From Paralithodes platypus (lineage: Eukaryota > Arthropoda > Malacostraca > Decapoda > Lithodidae): 64,000 nt of DNA. The notes under the pieces were generated by a model. The model searched no databases. It was given only the letters and a program-made list of their open reading frames with translations, and was not told where the DNA came from. The position numbers and the translations under genes are program-made. Location of the stretch: the NCBI GenBank assembly GCA_032716605.1, contig CM064501.1, positions 20,688,687-20,752,686 of the forward strand. The letters are read 5' to 3'. Numbering within the stretch: position 1 is the first letter of the stretch; each line of letters starts with the position of its first letter. Positions 21,901 to 33,349 of the stretch are shown piece after piece.

Positions 21901-22601
21901 CCCTGTTGACTCCACCCGAGACTTCTCAAGATCTATGTCTGCACAGTAGTTCGTAGCCTCAACCCGAAGCTCAGCTTCACATATGGCCTTTCTCTCCTGT
22001 ACCTCAGTCTCATACCTGGCCCTTCTCTCCTCAGCCTGAATCTTAGCCATCTCAAACTCCCGCTGCTGCTGCTCAGATTCCCGCTGCTGCTGCACAGATT
22101 CCCGCTGCTGCTGCATCTTAGCCACCTCAAGCTGGAAGAGCATATCTGGAGTCAAACCTTGAGGAGGAGGAGGAGATGCAACAATTGGAGACTCACCCAA
22201 GTGCAAACCACGCTGCCAGTGACTATCGGCCTGCGGGAACGTACCCGGCTCCGGAGCCCGAGGGGGCGCCATGGTAGGAGTCGAGTGGAATGGCGGCTGG
22301 GCCGAAGGTGCTCCAGCTCCCGCTCCACCCGAAGCCCCACACACCCCGCCGAGCACACAGGCCACCAGGTCACCTCTCAACATGCTGCTAGTGCCCACAT
22401 GCCCCATGACCATGGCCAAACACTGGAGACCATACCGATCAATCCCCGAACCCGGTCAATAGTAATAGGTATCTCCAGAAACTTCCTTGCATCCTCCTCA
22501 CTAGTTACTACCCCAATATCATCTAACAAACCCCGCTTCTGCACCTCAGGGCCTGGTTCCCGTACTGTGTCCTCACTGTACATTGATCCGTCGTCTGACA
22601 T
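18784..22601 (-). pseudogene. Element B Gag-Pol (deleted)
   Basis: The likely start is MSDDGSMYSEDT at 22601, with a frameshift near 22420. Domain order is: Gln/Glu-rich coiled coil (about 22150-21950), an in-frame stop near 21866, a SCAN-like Gag core (VTEFFMRFEKKC, then FRNWLRSEKASTFEELKQLM), one CCHC knuckle (CFHCHEKGHFARACP), aspartic protease (LLRDTGASQTLM, then LLLGNNFA), a CHVNLLEEFV segment typical of the integrase C-terminal tail, and the RT N-terminal part (PYRINPDRQPVVQAELDYVL, then TDAYTLSRVDDTIDHIG, then KVELVKGYWQAPL). The integrase core and RT catalytic core are absent. The order resembles Gmr1-type elements. This copy would need proteins supplied in trans. Confidence 0.85.
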
Positions 22602-22689
22602 AGTGTCCACCGAAAATTCTCAACGTTTATATAGAAAAAGTACCTAAACTCTCATGTAGCACTATTCACTCAAAAATGCTTGAAGACTC

Positions 22690-23374
22690 TTAACCCGTTG
22701 AGCCCCGGCTAGTTATAATATTTTGTTCACCCCAGTCCCAAGCCATTTTCACTTATTTTTTTTGTTTGCTAAAATGGAAGACAAGGATGAGAAATGAAAA
22801 AAAAACAAAAAAATCACCTCTGACATTTTTTTTTTGGGGGGGGGCCGGTGGGGGGTTGGGGGGGGTGAGCCTCAACAAAATTTGTTGAGCCAAAATGGAA
22901 GAGAATGGTGAGAAATGAACACACAAATAAAAAAAACTCTTTTCGGTCATTTGGGTGGCGGGGGGTTTCAATAGTTCGTCTCCCCCGCATGACCACCCGC
23001 CCGGGAGCACTAGGGTAAAAACTGAGTATGGCATTGTACGGCATACATCCTAAGGAGTATCTCACATAAATCTCAAGACTCTAGCTCCCATACGACCGGA
23101 GTAATGAAGGTTCAAAGTGGCGGTGAACTAGGGGTGTAAACTATCCCCACTAAGCCCACCACCACCAGCCGCGCGGCTGTCTCGGCCCGCTCACACCTAC
23201 TGGCCCGGCTCCCACACACACTACGGTACCTTCCCCTCCTATTCTCCCGCCATTTCCTACCTTACGAGCCACGTAAGTGTTTTTTATATGTCGGACGCAC
23301 GTGATGCGTCGCTGGGAGTTGGTGATCAAAGACTGCCGACGCAACACGTGCGACGCTGGGTCTCAACGGGTTAA
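22690..23374. mobile_element. TTAA-flanked MITE, family 2 (677 bp)
   Basis: Non-autonomous element between TTAA copies, with ends CCCGTTGAGCCCCGGCTAG and (reverse complement) CCCGTTGAGACCCAGCG. A second copy lies at 53992-54695 in an LTR of element E, where the empty site is visible. Internal G-rich and CCACCACC tracts are the main differences between copies. No coding capacity was found. Confidence 0.92.
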
Positions 23375-23482
23375 GTGTTATACTACTTGCCAAAAATAAA
23401 TCCACGTGTCCACTATATTCCTTTAAACAAAAAAAAACAAATGACCACAACACTCTTGCAATATTTCTCTAAGTTCACAAAA

Positions 23483-23502
23483 TCCTAAGCAAGGTCGCCA
23501 TT
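23483..23502 (-). promoter_or_regulatory. Element B primer-binding site
   Basis: Directly inside the 5' LTR, the element strand reads AATGGCGACCTTGCTTAGG. TGGCGACC next to the LTR end is the usual arrangement for tRNA priming in gypsy elements. The priming tRNA was not identified. Confidence 0.65.
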
Positions 23503-24017
23503 TGTTACGACCGGGACTCGTATAAAACAAGGGCTCTTAATCATTGGACTAGAAAGGCACACAGCCACAACGGTAACACCTAGATCCAACCCTCGAACTT
23601 ATAATGCCGGCGCACAAAAACACCTATACCCTCCCGTTATCTGCGATAACGGGGTATCCTATAACTCGGTATAAATACACTACTACTACAGGCTGATGAT
23701 CTCTGATACAGCCTGATCACAACAACATACAATTACGTTAATAATGTATACAAGGAAAAGGATAGAGAGCTTTGTAGGTAGTAGGGGTAGGCAGCCCCGC
23801 CCAGGGAAGTACTACCGCCAAGGTTTCGGGAGACTCAGGGAATAGCCTGAATTCCATTTTCTCTCCCAGGCCTTGGAAGCTGGATACATATCTTTCTGCC
23901 TCACACATCAGGGGTATCAGGAAAACCTTCTTTATATAACATACACATCCAACTTCACGATATTGCCCTACATCGCTATCCTCTATCCATAAAACACTAC
24001 TCTTCCCACTACATATC

Positions 24018-25541
24018 ATGCATGCAACACCATACACTTACCTAATAAATATGGCAGTACAATTGTTAAGAGCAAACCTGGTGGTCCCTCGGATATCCAC
24101 CCCCGGCAGGGTTGGGTCATTGACACAGGGCCCTCCCGGTCGTCATCATGCGACTGTGTCAAGAGCATTGCAACGTCCCAAAGCTGCTCGTCGGTGCAGC
24201 TTTTTCTTTAGTAATATAAGGGGACTTCACTCTAACATCAATTCTGTACACCAATTTCTTCAAGCAGAATCCCCTACTCTCCTTTTTTTGACAGAGACTC
24301 AAGTAACATCCACATCTGACACATCTAGATTTAATTTTCCAAGTTATCAACTGCTCCAAAATTTCAGACCTAAAGGAGGTGTATGTTGCTTCGCAAAATC
24401 TGAAATTGCCCTGGAGGAGGTTACTAGTTTCAATTGTCCCTATTTTGATTATTCTATATACAAATTAATTTCTGCTGGTAAATTTAAATACATATGTTGC
24501 ATCTACCGTTCCCCAAATACTCCTCCAGAGCAAAGTCTTTTTGATTCTCTGTCCTCACAACTCAGTGTCCTCAACTTAAATGCTTCTTCTGAAATCACTG
24601 TGTTGGGTGATTGTAATGTCCATAATGTTGAATGGCTCACTCATTCAGCCAGGACTGATGATGCTGGTCTTGAATGTGAGCTATTTACAGACTCATTTAA
24701 TCTCACTCAACTAGTCAACCAACCCACCCGTGTACCAGATAATCCTAATCATAATTCCCACCTACTGGACTTATTTTTAACAACCAATTCAGAAAATTAT
24801 GATGTTACAGTGAGGTCCTCGCTTGGATCTTCTGATCACTGTCTGATACAGGCCACCTGTCTATCACCTACCACACCTTCCCACTCTGAACCTGTTTTGG
24901 TGACTAAATGGCATTACGATAGGGCAGACTGGGAGGGTCTTCAAGGTTTCTTTATTGATATTCCCTGGACCTCTTTCTTTTCTAATGATGCACACTCCAC
25001 CTTGAGCCACATACAAGATTTTGTAAAAATTGGAATGGAAACTTTTATTCCTCATCAAAAGTACAGTGAAAGATCTAATTCACCTAAATGGTTTGACCAT
25101 AATTGTGCTAGAGTAACTGAACAAAAAGCAATAACCTACAATGCATACACAAGATCAAAAACACATGAAGCCTTTAATTACTTTAGAAACATCAGAAATC
25201 ATGCCAAAACTGTATTAAACCTAACTAAATCAAACTTTCTCCACAAGCAGGCAAATAAACTTCTAAATAATCCAAATGATAACAAAATATTTTGGTCTAC
25301 TCTTAACTCATTTAAATCCAACTTCACTACTGCTTCATCCATTCCACCATTAAAATCTCCGACTGGCAATCTTGTAAGTGACCCACGAGGTAAAGCTAAC
25401 CTTCTTGCGGATATTTTCTCCACCAACTCAACCTTAGATGAAATAAATCAAGATGTCCCTGTACTTAATTTTAATTCGCCTGAAATTCCCTCACTTAAGA
25501 TCCACACCAGACATGTCAAAACTATTTTGCAGAATCTCTAA
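24018..25541 (+). pseudogene. LINE endonuclease domain
   Basis: The 507-codon frame contains the exonuclease-endonuclease-phosphatase fold used to nick target DNA: FFFSNIRGLHSN, LLFLTETQ with the metal-binding Glu, ICCIYRSPN, VLGDCNVHN, and SLGSSDHCLI with the terminal Asp-His pair. A linker typical of these LINEs follows (KWFDHNCARV, NYFRNIRNHAK, KIFWSTLNSFKS). The frame is closed by TAA at 25539, after which homology continues at once with the RT finger region (DKAPGPDEISP), so this stop is a mutation. Confidence 0.92.
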
Positions 25542-26923
25542 GTAGATAAGGCTCCTGGTCCAGATGAAATTTCTCCAATAGTACTTAAGAATTGCTCGTT
25601 GGTGCTCGCTCCTGTATTGGCAATTTTTTTCCGTCTGTGTACTCATACCTCATGCTTCCCAGTACCCTGGAAAGAAGCAAACATCCATCCAGTTCCTAAA
25701 AAGGTGCCTCTTCAGATCCATCAAACTACAGACCAATAGCTATAACTTCCACTCTTGGTAAAGTCTTTGAAATTATATTAAATAATCACATAATTAAGCA
25801 TCTTGAGAATAATAAATTAATCAGTGATAGGCAATATGGTTTTAGACGATGTCGATCAACTGCAGACATGCTTTGCCTTCTTACGCATCAAATCAACCAA
25901 GCTACAGACCAACATGGTGAAACACATACAATAGCACTGGATATATCAAAGGCATTTGATAGAGTCTGGCATCAATATTTATTGTCGAAGATGTCACACT
26001 ACGGCCTTGCATCATTAGTTCCACTAATTTCTTCTTATCTTCATAACAGAAAAATACGTGTAATGGTAGATGGCCTTTATTCTCAATTTAACTCAATAAA
26101 TGCTGGTGTTCCCCAGTGATCAGTTTTGGCCCCAATTCTGTTCCTCATTCATATCAATGATCTCATATCTACCACTCATAATCCAATACATTCCTACGCA
26201 GATGACTCAACACTCCACTGTTCCTTCACATTTACCAATTCTTTCACCCAACCCGATCTTATAAATTCAAAAATAAACACTGCAATTTCTCTGAACCAGG
26301 ACCTTTCTAGAATTAATGGATGGGGACAAAAGAATCTAGTTTCCTTTAATGCACAGAAAACCAAGTACATTCAATTTTCTAACTGACGGAATCTCACTGA
26401 CTCCCATATATTTTTTAATGATGTAAATATTCCCACTTCCCCTAGTATTGACATTCTCGGTGTAACATTAACTAATAACTTGAGCTGGACACATTATGTT
26501 AGAAGCATTGCTAAGAATGCCTCTAAAAAACTGGGACTGCTGTACAGAGTTCGAGAATTCTTCACTGACGAGCAGTTGGCCGTAATATATAAAAGTCATG
26601 TGCGTTCTCAGATGGATTACTGTTCACCTCTGTGGGGTGGAAGTGGAGTGGTTGCATTGAGGCAGTTGGACAAAATTCAAAATAAAGCTATTAGATTAAT
26701 CAATAACCCTGCAATCACACAGGACCTTCCTACATTATCCATACGAAGAAGCGTTGCATCCCTTGCATTATTCTACAGATATTTTCACAGCAATTGTTCC
26801 GAGGAACTTGCTTCAATTGTGCCGCCTCTCCACATCTTTCCCCGTAGAACTAGGGCAGCTGAGAGCGCCCATGAATTTACACTTTCCCCTCCACAATGCG
26901 GAACTTCTGCTTATCAGAATTAA
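25542..26923 (+). pseudogene. LINE reverse transcriptase domain
   Basis: The RT is spread over several frames: DKAPGPDEISP, WKEANIHPVPKK, a one-base loss near 25700, then YRPIAITSTLGKVFE, QYGFRRCRSTADML, ALDISKAFDRVWH with the first catalytic Asp, AGVPQ followed by TGA instead of Gly (26119), SVLAPILFLIHINDL, and SYADDSTLHC with the YADD catalytic box. A further stop lies at 26386. The thumb region (AKNASKKLGLLYRVREFF, then QMDYCSPLWGG) ends near 26923, with a last diverged segment to about 27029. Confidence 0.92.
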
Positions 26924-28642
26924 TTTATCCCCAGAGCTACTACTCTTTGGAATTCACTTCCCTCGAATTGCTTTCCACAAACTTACAATCTACAAATGTT
27001 TAAATCCAGTTGTTACAAACATTTTATGAATGGACGATGCCTTTAGGCACATGGACCTTTTTGTTTTATCTGTGTTTTTCCTTCCTCCGTTCATTGTCTC
27101 TTTAAAAAAAAAATAAAAAAAATTAAATCACTGAAATTATTTAATGCAAACAAGAAGAAGGTATAATTAAAGTTACTCTAAACAATAATAAACTGTCACT
27201 CCTATATTAAAGAAAGTGAATGAAAGTCCTAAAGCATCGAACGGGAATCTTCTGAAGAAAGTCTTATGCTGCTTAAGATGATCGAATCGGATTTTGAACT
27301 GTTATATAAAGCAGGAACAAGGTATGGCAAGTGTAGGGACATACAGGGTTAACTGGCACGGGAATAATAATAAATGCGCAATAGTATTATCTCCAACAAC
27401 AAAAGAAGTACTTCCTCAGGCAACTCAAAAAGCCTGCTCGGGTTGTGCAACTCAACAACAACCAAGGCTTACAATCAACGTGAATAAAAATGTTGCATAC
27501 ATAACATAAGAGTTTATAAGCTTAATCGGGTGTCTGTTAGGCGAATAAAGTCTAGTTGGGATGTAGTAGGCTAGGAAACAATGGCTGAGCAAGCGGCTCG
27601 TTGCCTAGCGAGGTCCTTAAGACTGTACGGCCAAATTACGTTAAATGACGGGGTGCTCTCTTGAGAGATCCAGATCGCTAGTATCTGGTTCTCTCCTGGC
27701 GACCCTCTCAAAGTCAAAGCAAAACGAGTTAGCACAGTGTTGGGTGGCAGAGGCAAAAGCCCTCACTCGCAACACAGTGCTAAGCTCACAAGGTACACAG
27801 TCAGAAAGACCACCAAGGCTTCCCACGTATCCGTTGCGATTGTACAGGTTCAGCAAAACCTGGTACACATCGGAAATCACAACAACAAGAGCCTCACCCC
27901 AGTCTAGCATTAAATAGCCCAGCAGACAGCCAAGAAAAGGTAGGGAGACACTGTGAGTGTGTCGAACCTCTACAGACAAAATGGTAACCCCTCCAAAATG
28001 CCTAACTAAACATGTAATATCTGAGAGCTTCAGCATATAATACAATGGCCGATATATGAAATCGTGCAGAACCAAAGGGGAGTTATGATGTTAAATATAG
28101 TGGAAAAATGAGAGGTAAGAAGTTGAGAGAGAGAGAAAGTGCTCTATAGGTAGAAGTCGGGGACAGGTGGTAAGGGAGGTGTGAAGGGTATGCTGGTCAG
28201 GCAAGCTCTGAGGAAGGTAGCTCCTCGGGACCCCCATGATCACACAAAGGCATTGTGGTCAGCCAATCACAGGCCGCTACATCACCAGGCAGCAGGCCTG
28301 CAGAAGGCGCCAGGAATCACCAGCCAATCAAAACCGAGAGAAAGCCCACGCGGGCGAGGGACTCCTCCGGGAGGGAGGAAGGAGGAGGGAAAGCAACACT
28401 CACTGCTCCCACGCTGCTCGCTCGCTCTTTCTCTCTCAACTTCACCACAATGCATCTTATGTTCTACTCATGATATAAAATATAATGCATTGTCACAGGT
28501 GAAAATAAAGACCACTTCTATACTGCCTGTGACATGACGATTCACAAGAAAGAAAGTACAACATTGTAGATAGACTGTAGCCCATTTCACTGCCCTGGCG
28601 AGCGCCAGGGAGGCGATTCTGCCAACGCTGGCAGGCGTCACA

Positions 28643-29520
28643 GTATATGTGAGCGATTAGTTGCCATGATGACTAATGTGATACACTATTTATCTCTTCT
28701 GATTTTTGTGCTGAAATGGCTTTCTCTTCCCGAATCAAGAACCACCGTCTGCCGCCAATGTTATTCCAGGGTTTTTACATGGGTTTTAATTGGAGTTTGG
28801 TAAGTTCTACTTAACTGGGGAAGTCAAAATCACACAACACATGCACAGAAGAAAAAGAGGGTAACATATAACACTGTGTACATTTTATGAACAAATTTAT
28901 TTATGTAATCACTAAGTATAACAATACTATTAATTATGCGTGATCAATGGTTAAAATATAATTATAAATGTGCCGAGCACGGCCGAGGATCCGCAAGGGA
29001 ACTAGGAATGTACTTCGTGATCTCTCTCTTTCAATATGCTTCATACACCTTAATTCACGGGTGTACGATATCTTCTACGTTATTCTCCCTCAATGTTGGA
29101 TCTCATCTTTAGTCTTGATGAAGATGCATATATCTAAGTTGAATTAGTAATCTCAAATTATCACTCATATCATAGGACCAAGCACGGGTAATATATAAAC
29201 CTCACAACTATATGAATAATCAAAGTCTAATATCGACACTTAACTAGGGTGAAAGGTCTTAAAATCGCCAAATTAAGGAGGCAAGTATCTTTAAATCTCA
29301 TAAATAATGGGGCTAAATATGAGGGTAAAGACTGTTCAGAAAAAAACAAATACTTCCCCCTAATTAAATGTGTTTTTTTTTTAAATGATCCACCAAGGTG
29401 CTCAGAGATTTGAATCCCGAAATGTCTCGCTCAGTTCAGTATAATTGCACACAAGACAGGATTAAAGCCAATCCGTGGTGTCTCTTGTCTTTACCTCCAT
29501 TATACGCTTCCCAGTCAGCA
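28643..29520 (-). mobile_element. Second fragment of element A: Gag start, primer site and 5' LTR start
   Basis: Positions 28643-28810 repeat 7171-7343 (start of A Gag, primer site, LTR start TGTTATTCC) with only a few differences. The LTR then continues past the point where the left copy is cut, with words shared with the C and D LTRs (CACGGCCGAGGATC against ACGATCGAGGATC). It cannot be followed with confidence beyond about 29500. Element B thus sits between two overlapping pieces of A. Confidence 0.75.
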
Positions 29521-29544
29521 CTTCTAAGAAGGATAGAATTATAG

Positions 29545-29546
29545 AG

Positions 29547-29608
<62 letters not shown>

Positions 29609-29610
29609 TA

Positions 29611-29658
<48 letters not shown>
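29545..29658. repeat. (TA)n microsatellite
   Basis: About 110 bp of nearly pure TA, interrupted in the middle by GTATACTG. Open frames across it are Tyr/Ile repeats and are not genes. Confidence 0.95.
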
Positions 29659-29660
<2 letters not shown>

Positions 29661-30677
29661 GAAGAGAGAGATCAAGTGTATAAATACAGTAATTCCGTTG
29701 TAATTGAGCACATAATATCAATGTCTTAGAGAGAAAGGGTAAGAGAGCGAGAACAAGAGCAAAGGCGAGCGAGTGAGCGTGTACGTATGTGTGTGCGTTA
29801 ATAGTATTCAGGTAGCGTCCTGTTTCCATAGCAACGATCAAGTCCAGAGCACTACAAGCTTGACACAAGACACACCCACACGTAAAACCTGTGAAAACAA
29901 ATCAATTTGGTTATTAAAGCTTGTGGAAATTGAACAATAAAATAGTAGCTTAGAGAAAAGTGAAATTTGAATCTGATGGCAGACATTTGAATTGTGTGGT
30001 CAAATAATGCTGACTAGAAGAGAAGTTGTGATTGAAAAACCCTTTCGTGATCGTCGATACAATGAACATAGGAGAAAGGTAAGATTTAACATAAGCGAAG
30101 TTAGTTCAAAGAGATTACCAGTGGAGACAAATTGTTTTAATCTACTTCAGCTAATCAAAAGCAACTGTCAACTGTAAATTATTCATAATCTTAAAATTAT
30201 ATTACAGTTAAGAATGAACACATTAATTATGGGGAAAAATAAATATTTAATTTGTTCGAAATCTTTGTGATGAAATACCATTAATGCATTTTCTAGACCT
30301 AGATGTCAATTTGGATCTATAGAGTTTTCTAGTTAATCGATCATTTAAATTTAGACAATTCGAGTCCACTGAGAAAAGCTAAAGGTTTCGACAGCTTTAC
30401 AATCAGGATCAGAAGAACTTAATTTCCATTAAAAGTTGCTGTTCTACATATAATTTACAAATATATACACATACCTATACAGTATATACATTATATGTAT
30501 GAGCATACACATTCACATAAAATAATTCATAAAAATATAAGCACACTATAACGTATCTGGAATATATTGGGGATATGGCGTTACTAAAGTGATCATAATA
30601 TAAATATAGCAATATTGCAAATATCTAAAGTGAGACCATATTAGTATTTAATAAGTATTCCTTTATAGATTTTCTAA
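29659..30677. other. AT-rich non-coding sequence
   Basis: This holds a short GA-rich tract (29730-29775) and otherwise AT-rich unique sequence. I saw no gene, RNA or terminal repeats. A 61-codon plus-strand frame at 29992 has no recognisable features. Confidence 0.5.
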
Positions 30678-30803
30678 AAATAGATTAATTATTACCGTGA
30701 GTGATGTTAGTTGGCAATGTATTCCATATGTTAGGGCCTAAAATAGATTAATTATTACCGTGAGTGATGTTAGTTGGCAATGTATTCCATATGTTAGGGC
30801 CTA
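30678..30803. repeat. 63-bp tandem duplication
   Basis: Two head-to-tail copies, 30678-30740 and 30741-30803, are essentially identical. They begin AAATAGATTAATTATT and end TTAGGGCCTA. The unit covers the segment encoding the LINE motif GPNIWNTLP on the minus strand, so the duplication post-dates that insertion. Confidence 0.95.
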
Positions 30804-32160
30804 GAATAGTAAGTGAACGATCACCAGTGTCTGTGTTTTTTTTTGTTTTTTTTTTGTTTTTTTTTCTATATTCCAACTTACTTCCTCTCGGGCATAGGCT
30901 GAGAGCCTTAACATTCACCGCTTTACAATGAACAGTGAAGCCCTTGAGGTCTTGTTCCAGTCTAGGGAGTGAGACATGTGAAGCACGTAGAGTACAACGA
31001 GCACCTGCCATCTTGCCTTCACATGAGGCACGGTGCTCACTCATGGCCCGAAACGACCCCATCTCTGAAGCCACCTCGTTCCCGTGCTTCACTGTCTCAC
31101 CCCCTACACTCGGACTCTCACACTTACACACACACAACCCCACCTGTTGAGCAGATAACTCACCAGGCATTGCACCCCTATAGCATATTTGAATATGGGA
31201 ATATTCATACAGTGCTATTTAATCAGGGAACAATGAGGGTATTTTATTGACGTTTCGGTGGGCTTGTGGTAATGCACTGATACCAGGTACAGCACAAATT
31301 CCATCCCAATAATATCTTCCCATTGATACATCAGGATTTGAACCCAGGACCTTTGGATTACCAGGCCAGTGGCAAGACCACTCCACCACACCTCCCCTTC
31401 CCCTTGGAACATACATATTGTTTACTTGTCTAGCTAGTGGTTGGATATGTCATTGATGGTAGGGAGGTTAATAAGCCAACCAGGAAGCTAATTATTCTTA
31501 ATCTTTAAGACAAATACAGCTACTTCAAAAGTCAAGTTTCCTTTAATTTTGAACCATTCTAGTTGTCTGATAAAAGGGGTAGCATGCTCAGATCTTTTAG
31601 CGCCACCTACACTGACCTTAGCTGCAAAGTTTAGGAGTTTTTGAACATTGTGTAACAGTGTGGAGTTAGTTGTACCCTATATTTACAAGTAATAATTAAT
31701 GATGCTCAGAACAAGTGACTGGATTACAAATTTTAGTGAGGTGGCATCAAACTTGTCCTTTATTCGGTTTAAAGAAAATAGTGTTCCCATTACTTTTTTA
31801 GAGAGTTCATTTATGTGTTTGTCAAATAACATGTGGCAATCAATATAGATACCAACAATTATAACATGCTTACTAGGAACTATTGATGTACTATTAACGT
31901 TTATTACAGTGTCATTAGGGATTTGTTTCACCAGATGTCTATTTCCAATGAAAATACACTGAGTTTTTGTTGGGTTTAGCATAAGACCATTGCTCTTAAA
32001 GTAATAAAGTATTTGAAGAATCACAGTTTATGCTCTTTTAATTAGGTTGGGAAGCATTCAATAGTGCCGCTATGCAAAAACTGAGTATCCTCTGCGTACT
32101 GTACCACCATACAAACAGTAAATGTTTCTGACAAATCATTCACAGAGATGGTAAATAGAA
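30690..32160 (-). pseudogene. LINE relic with RT palm and thumb, broken by a SINE
   Basis: From right to left the minus strand reads ILFTISVNDLSETF and VVQYAEDTQFLHSG (32040-32160, YADD box changed to YAED). It continues through LMLNPTKTQCIFIG and a thumb region (31683-32024), then LLHNVQKLLNFAAKVSVGG, TPFIRQLEWFKIKG (about 31490-31660). After the SINE at 31229-31412 there is a terminal RSLTILGPNIWNTLPTNIT (about 30700-30800). This is a non-LTR retrotransposon ORF2 C-terminal half. Endonuclease and fingers are missing. The segment 30850-31170 between SINE and terminus has an open frame of unknown origin. Confidence 0.8.
31229..31412 (-). mobile_element. tRNA-derived SINE
   Basis: On the minus strand an A box (TGGTGGAGTGGTC, plus 31376-31388) and a B box (GGGTTCAAATCC, plus about 31334-31345) are spaced as in a tRNA gene. 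A non-tRNA body follows, ending near CCACCGAAACGTCAATAAAAT. It sits inside a LINE relic. No anticodon stem can be drawn cleanly, so it is a SINE head and not a tRNA. Confidence 0.75.
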
Positions 32161-32978
32161 TTGATGTGGTAATGCACCATTGGCCTCAATTAGTTTGTGC
32201 GACGCCTCATTTCACCACCGGGGCGCTCCTTTCAATGGTCATTAACCCGGGAAAGGCACCAAGACTCTTAAGAAGTTTTACTGGGCAAAGGCGCCCCACT
32301 GGTACTCAAAACAAAGCAATATGTGATTAAGTAAGATCATTCCCCTCCATACCTCCTATCAATCCTTCACATGTGTCCAAAAAACCCCGCTGCCCCCCTT
32401 CCCTCTTTTTATTCCCCCTTTTATCGGGTAATTTTCGTCGCGAATTTCCCGCCCGCTGTCTCAGGGTCACTTGAGAGGCAGTTAGAGATCCTAGCAACAG
32501 AGAGACTTCACTTGCAATACGTCAATATCGATCGGGAAGTGAGAGAGAGAAGGTATACGTCGCGCCGGCTCTCACCTCCTGATATGATCGGTTGGCAATA
32601 ATACGTCCTTTTCACCCCCCAAATACTATTCCCACTTGTTTTATTGCTGTTAAATGTTAATATATTCATATTAAACATAAAATAGGCGCATATGAATAGT
32701 AATATTTATATTTATTGTAAAATTATGATTTTCGTCGGGAATGGACCGAAATACCTTCGCTTGGCGGGAGGGTTTGAACTACCATAGCTTCTCCGTATAA
32801 AGGTTAAGGAAAAAGCGAAAGGATGACTTAACAAAACCAGTGATACAACAAACAAGTGATACACATGAAGATAATAGACAATGATGTTGAGCCAGACATG
32901 GATAAATGAATGAACATTTTAATGAACACTAGAATATGATGAACTGATTTTTTAAAGTTTTAATGAATACTAGAATAT
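32161..32978. other. Unassigned sequence left of the C LTR
   Basis: No gene was seen. A ~60-bp stretch at about 32246-32305 resembles the complement of 38173-38235, including GTTTTACTGGGC, next to a TTAA in both places. The rest is AT-rich to the right and GC-richer around 32400-32600. Confidence 0.4.
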
Positions 32979-33349
32979 TGTTATAGCGTGATTTTTATAT
33001 CAGCTTAGCTATTGGTTGAAGTGAGTTCTTTCAAGACTGGAGATTTCAGAATTAATACAATACATGCATATAATAATTTAAGAACTGTATATTTATCTTA
33101 AGCTCTAAGCACATTTATATCAGAGATTATATGATTATAAATTAGATAGGTAATTTTGTACAAACATAAATATTGCTCTCCTAGTACGATCGAGGATCTA
33201 GGCAGAGCTCAGGTATATAATAGGTAAGCTTGTTGTGCCGCATTATATAAACCCCACTCATATAGTGATGAAAAGACTGAAGTGTTGAATACTATTATGA
33301 ATAGAATTAATATTTACATATGATACTAAGTTCACACTAAAATTGGATG

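Larger units (their letters stand above)
23771..27118 (+). mobile_element. Jockey-superfamily-like LINE (decayed, near full length)
   Basis: This plus-strand non-LTR retrotransposon is inserted into the B LTR and ends in an A-rich tail (about 27100-27119). It encodes an apurinic-type endonuclease followed by reverse transcriptase, with a 250-bp leader upstream of the first long frame. Stops, a frameshift and a stop inside the RT show it is dead. No clear target-site duplication is visible. The bases GTA of the empty site are missing or absorbed in the tail. ORF1 was not found, so the copy may be 5' truncated. Confidence 0.9.
23503..28642 (-). mobile_element. Element B 5' LTR (right copy), interrupted by a LINE
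   Basis: The ends TGTTACGACC and GGCGTCACA match the left copy. The copy lacks both DNA transposons found in the left LTR and so gives their empty sites. It is instead interrupted between GATAGAGAGC (23770) and ATTAAATCACTG (about 27119) by a LINE. Without it the LTR is close to 1.8 kb. The left and right copies differ by scattered substitutions and small indels, for example a 9-base insertion near 27822. Confidence 0.9.

Noticed and set aside
30850..31170. Cys-containing minus-strand frame as a host exon
   Set aside because: It lies between a SINE and a LINE terminus, shows no splice context I trust and no known domain. Left as unknown.
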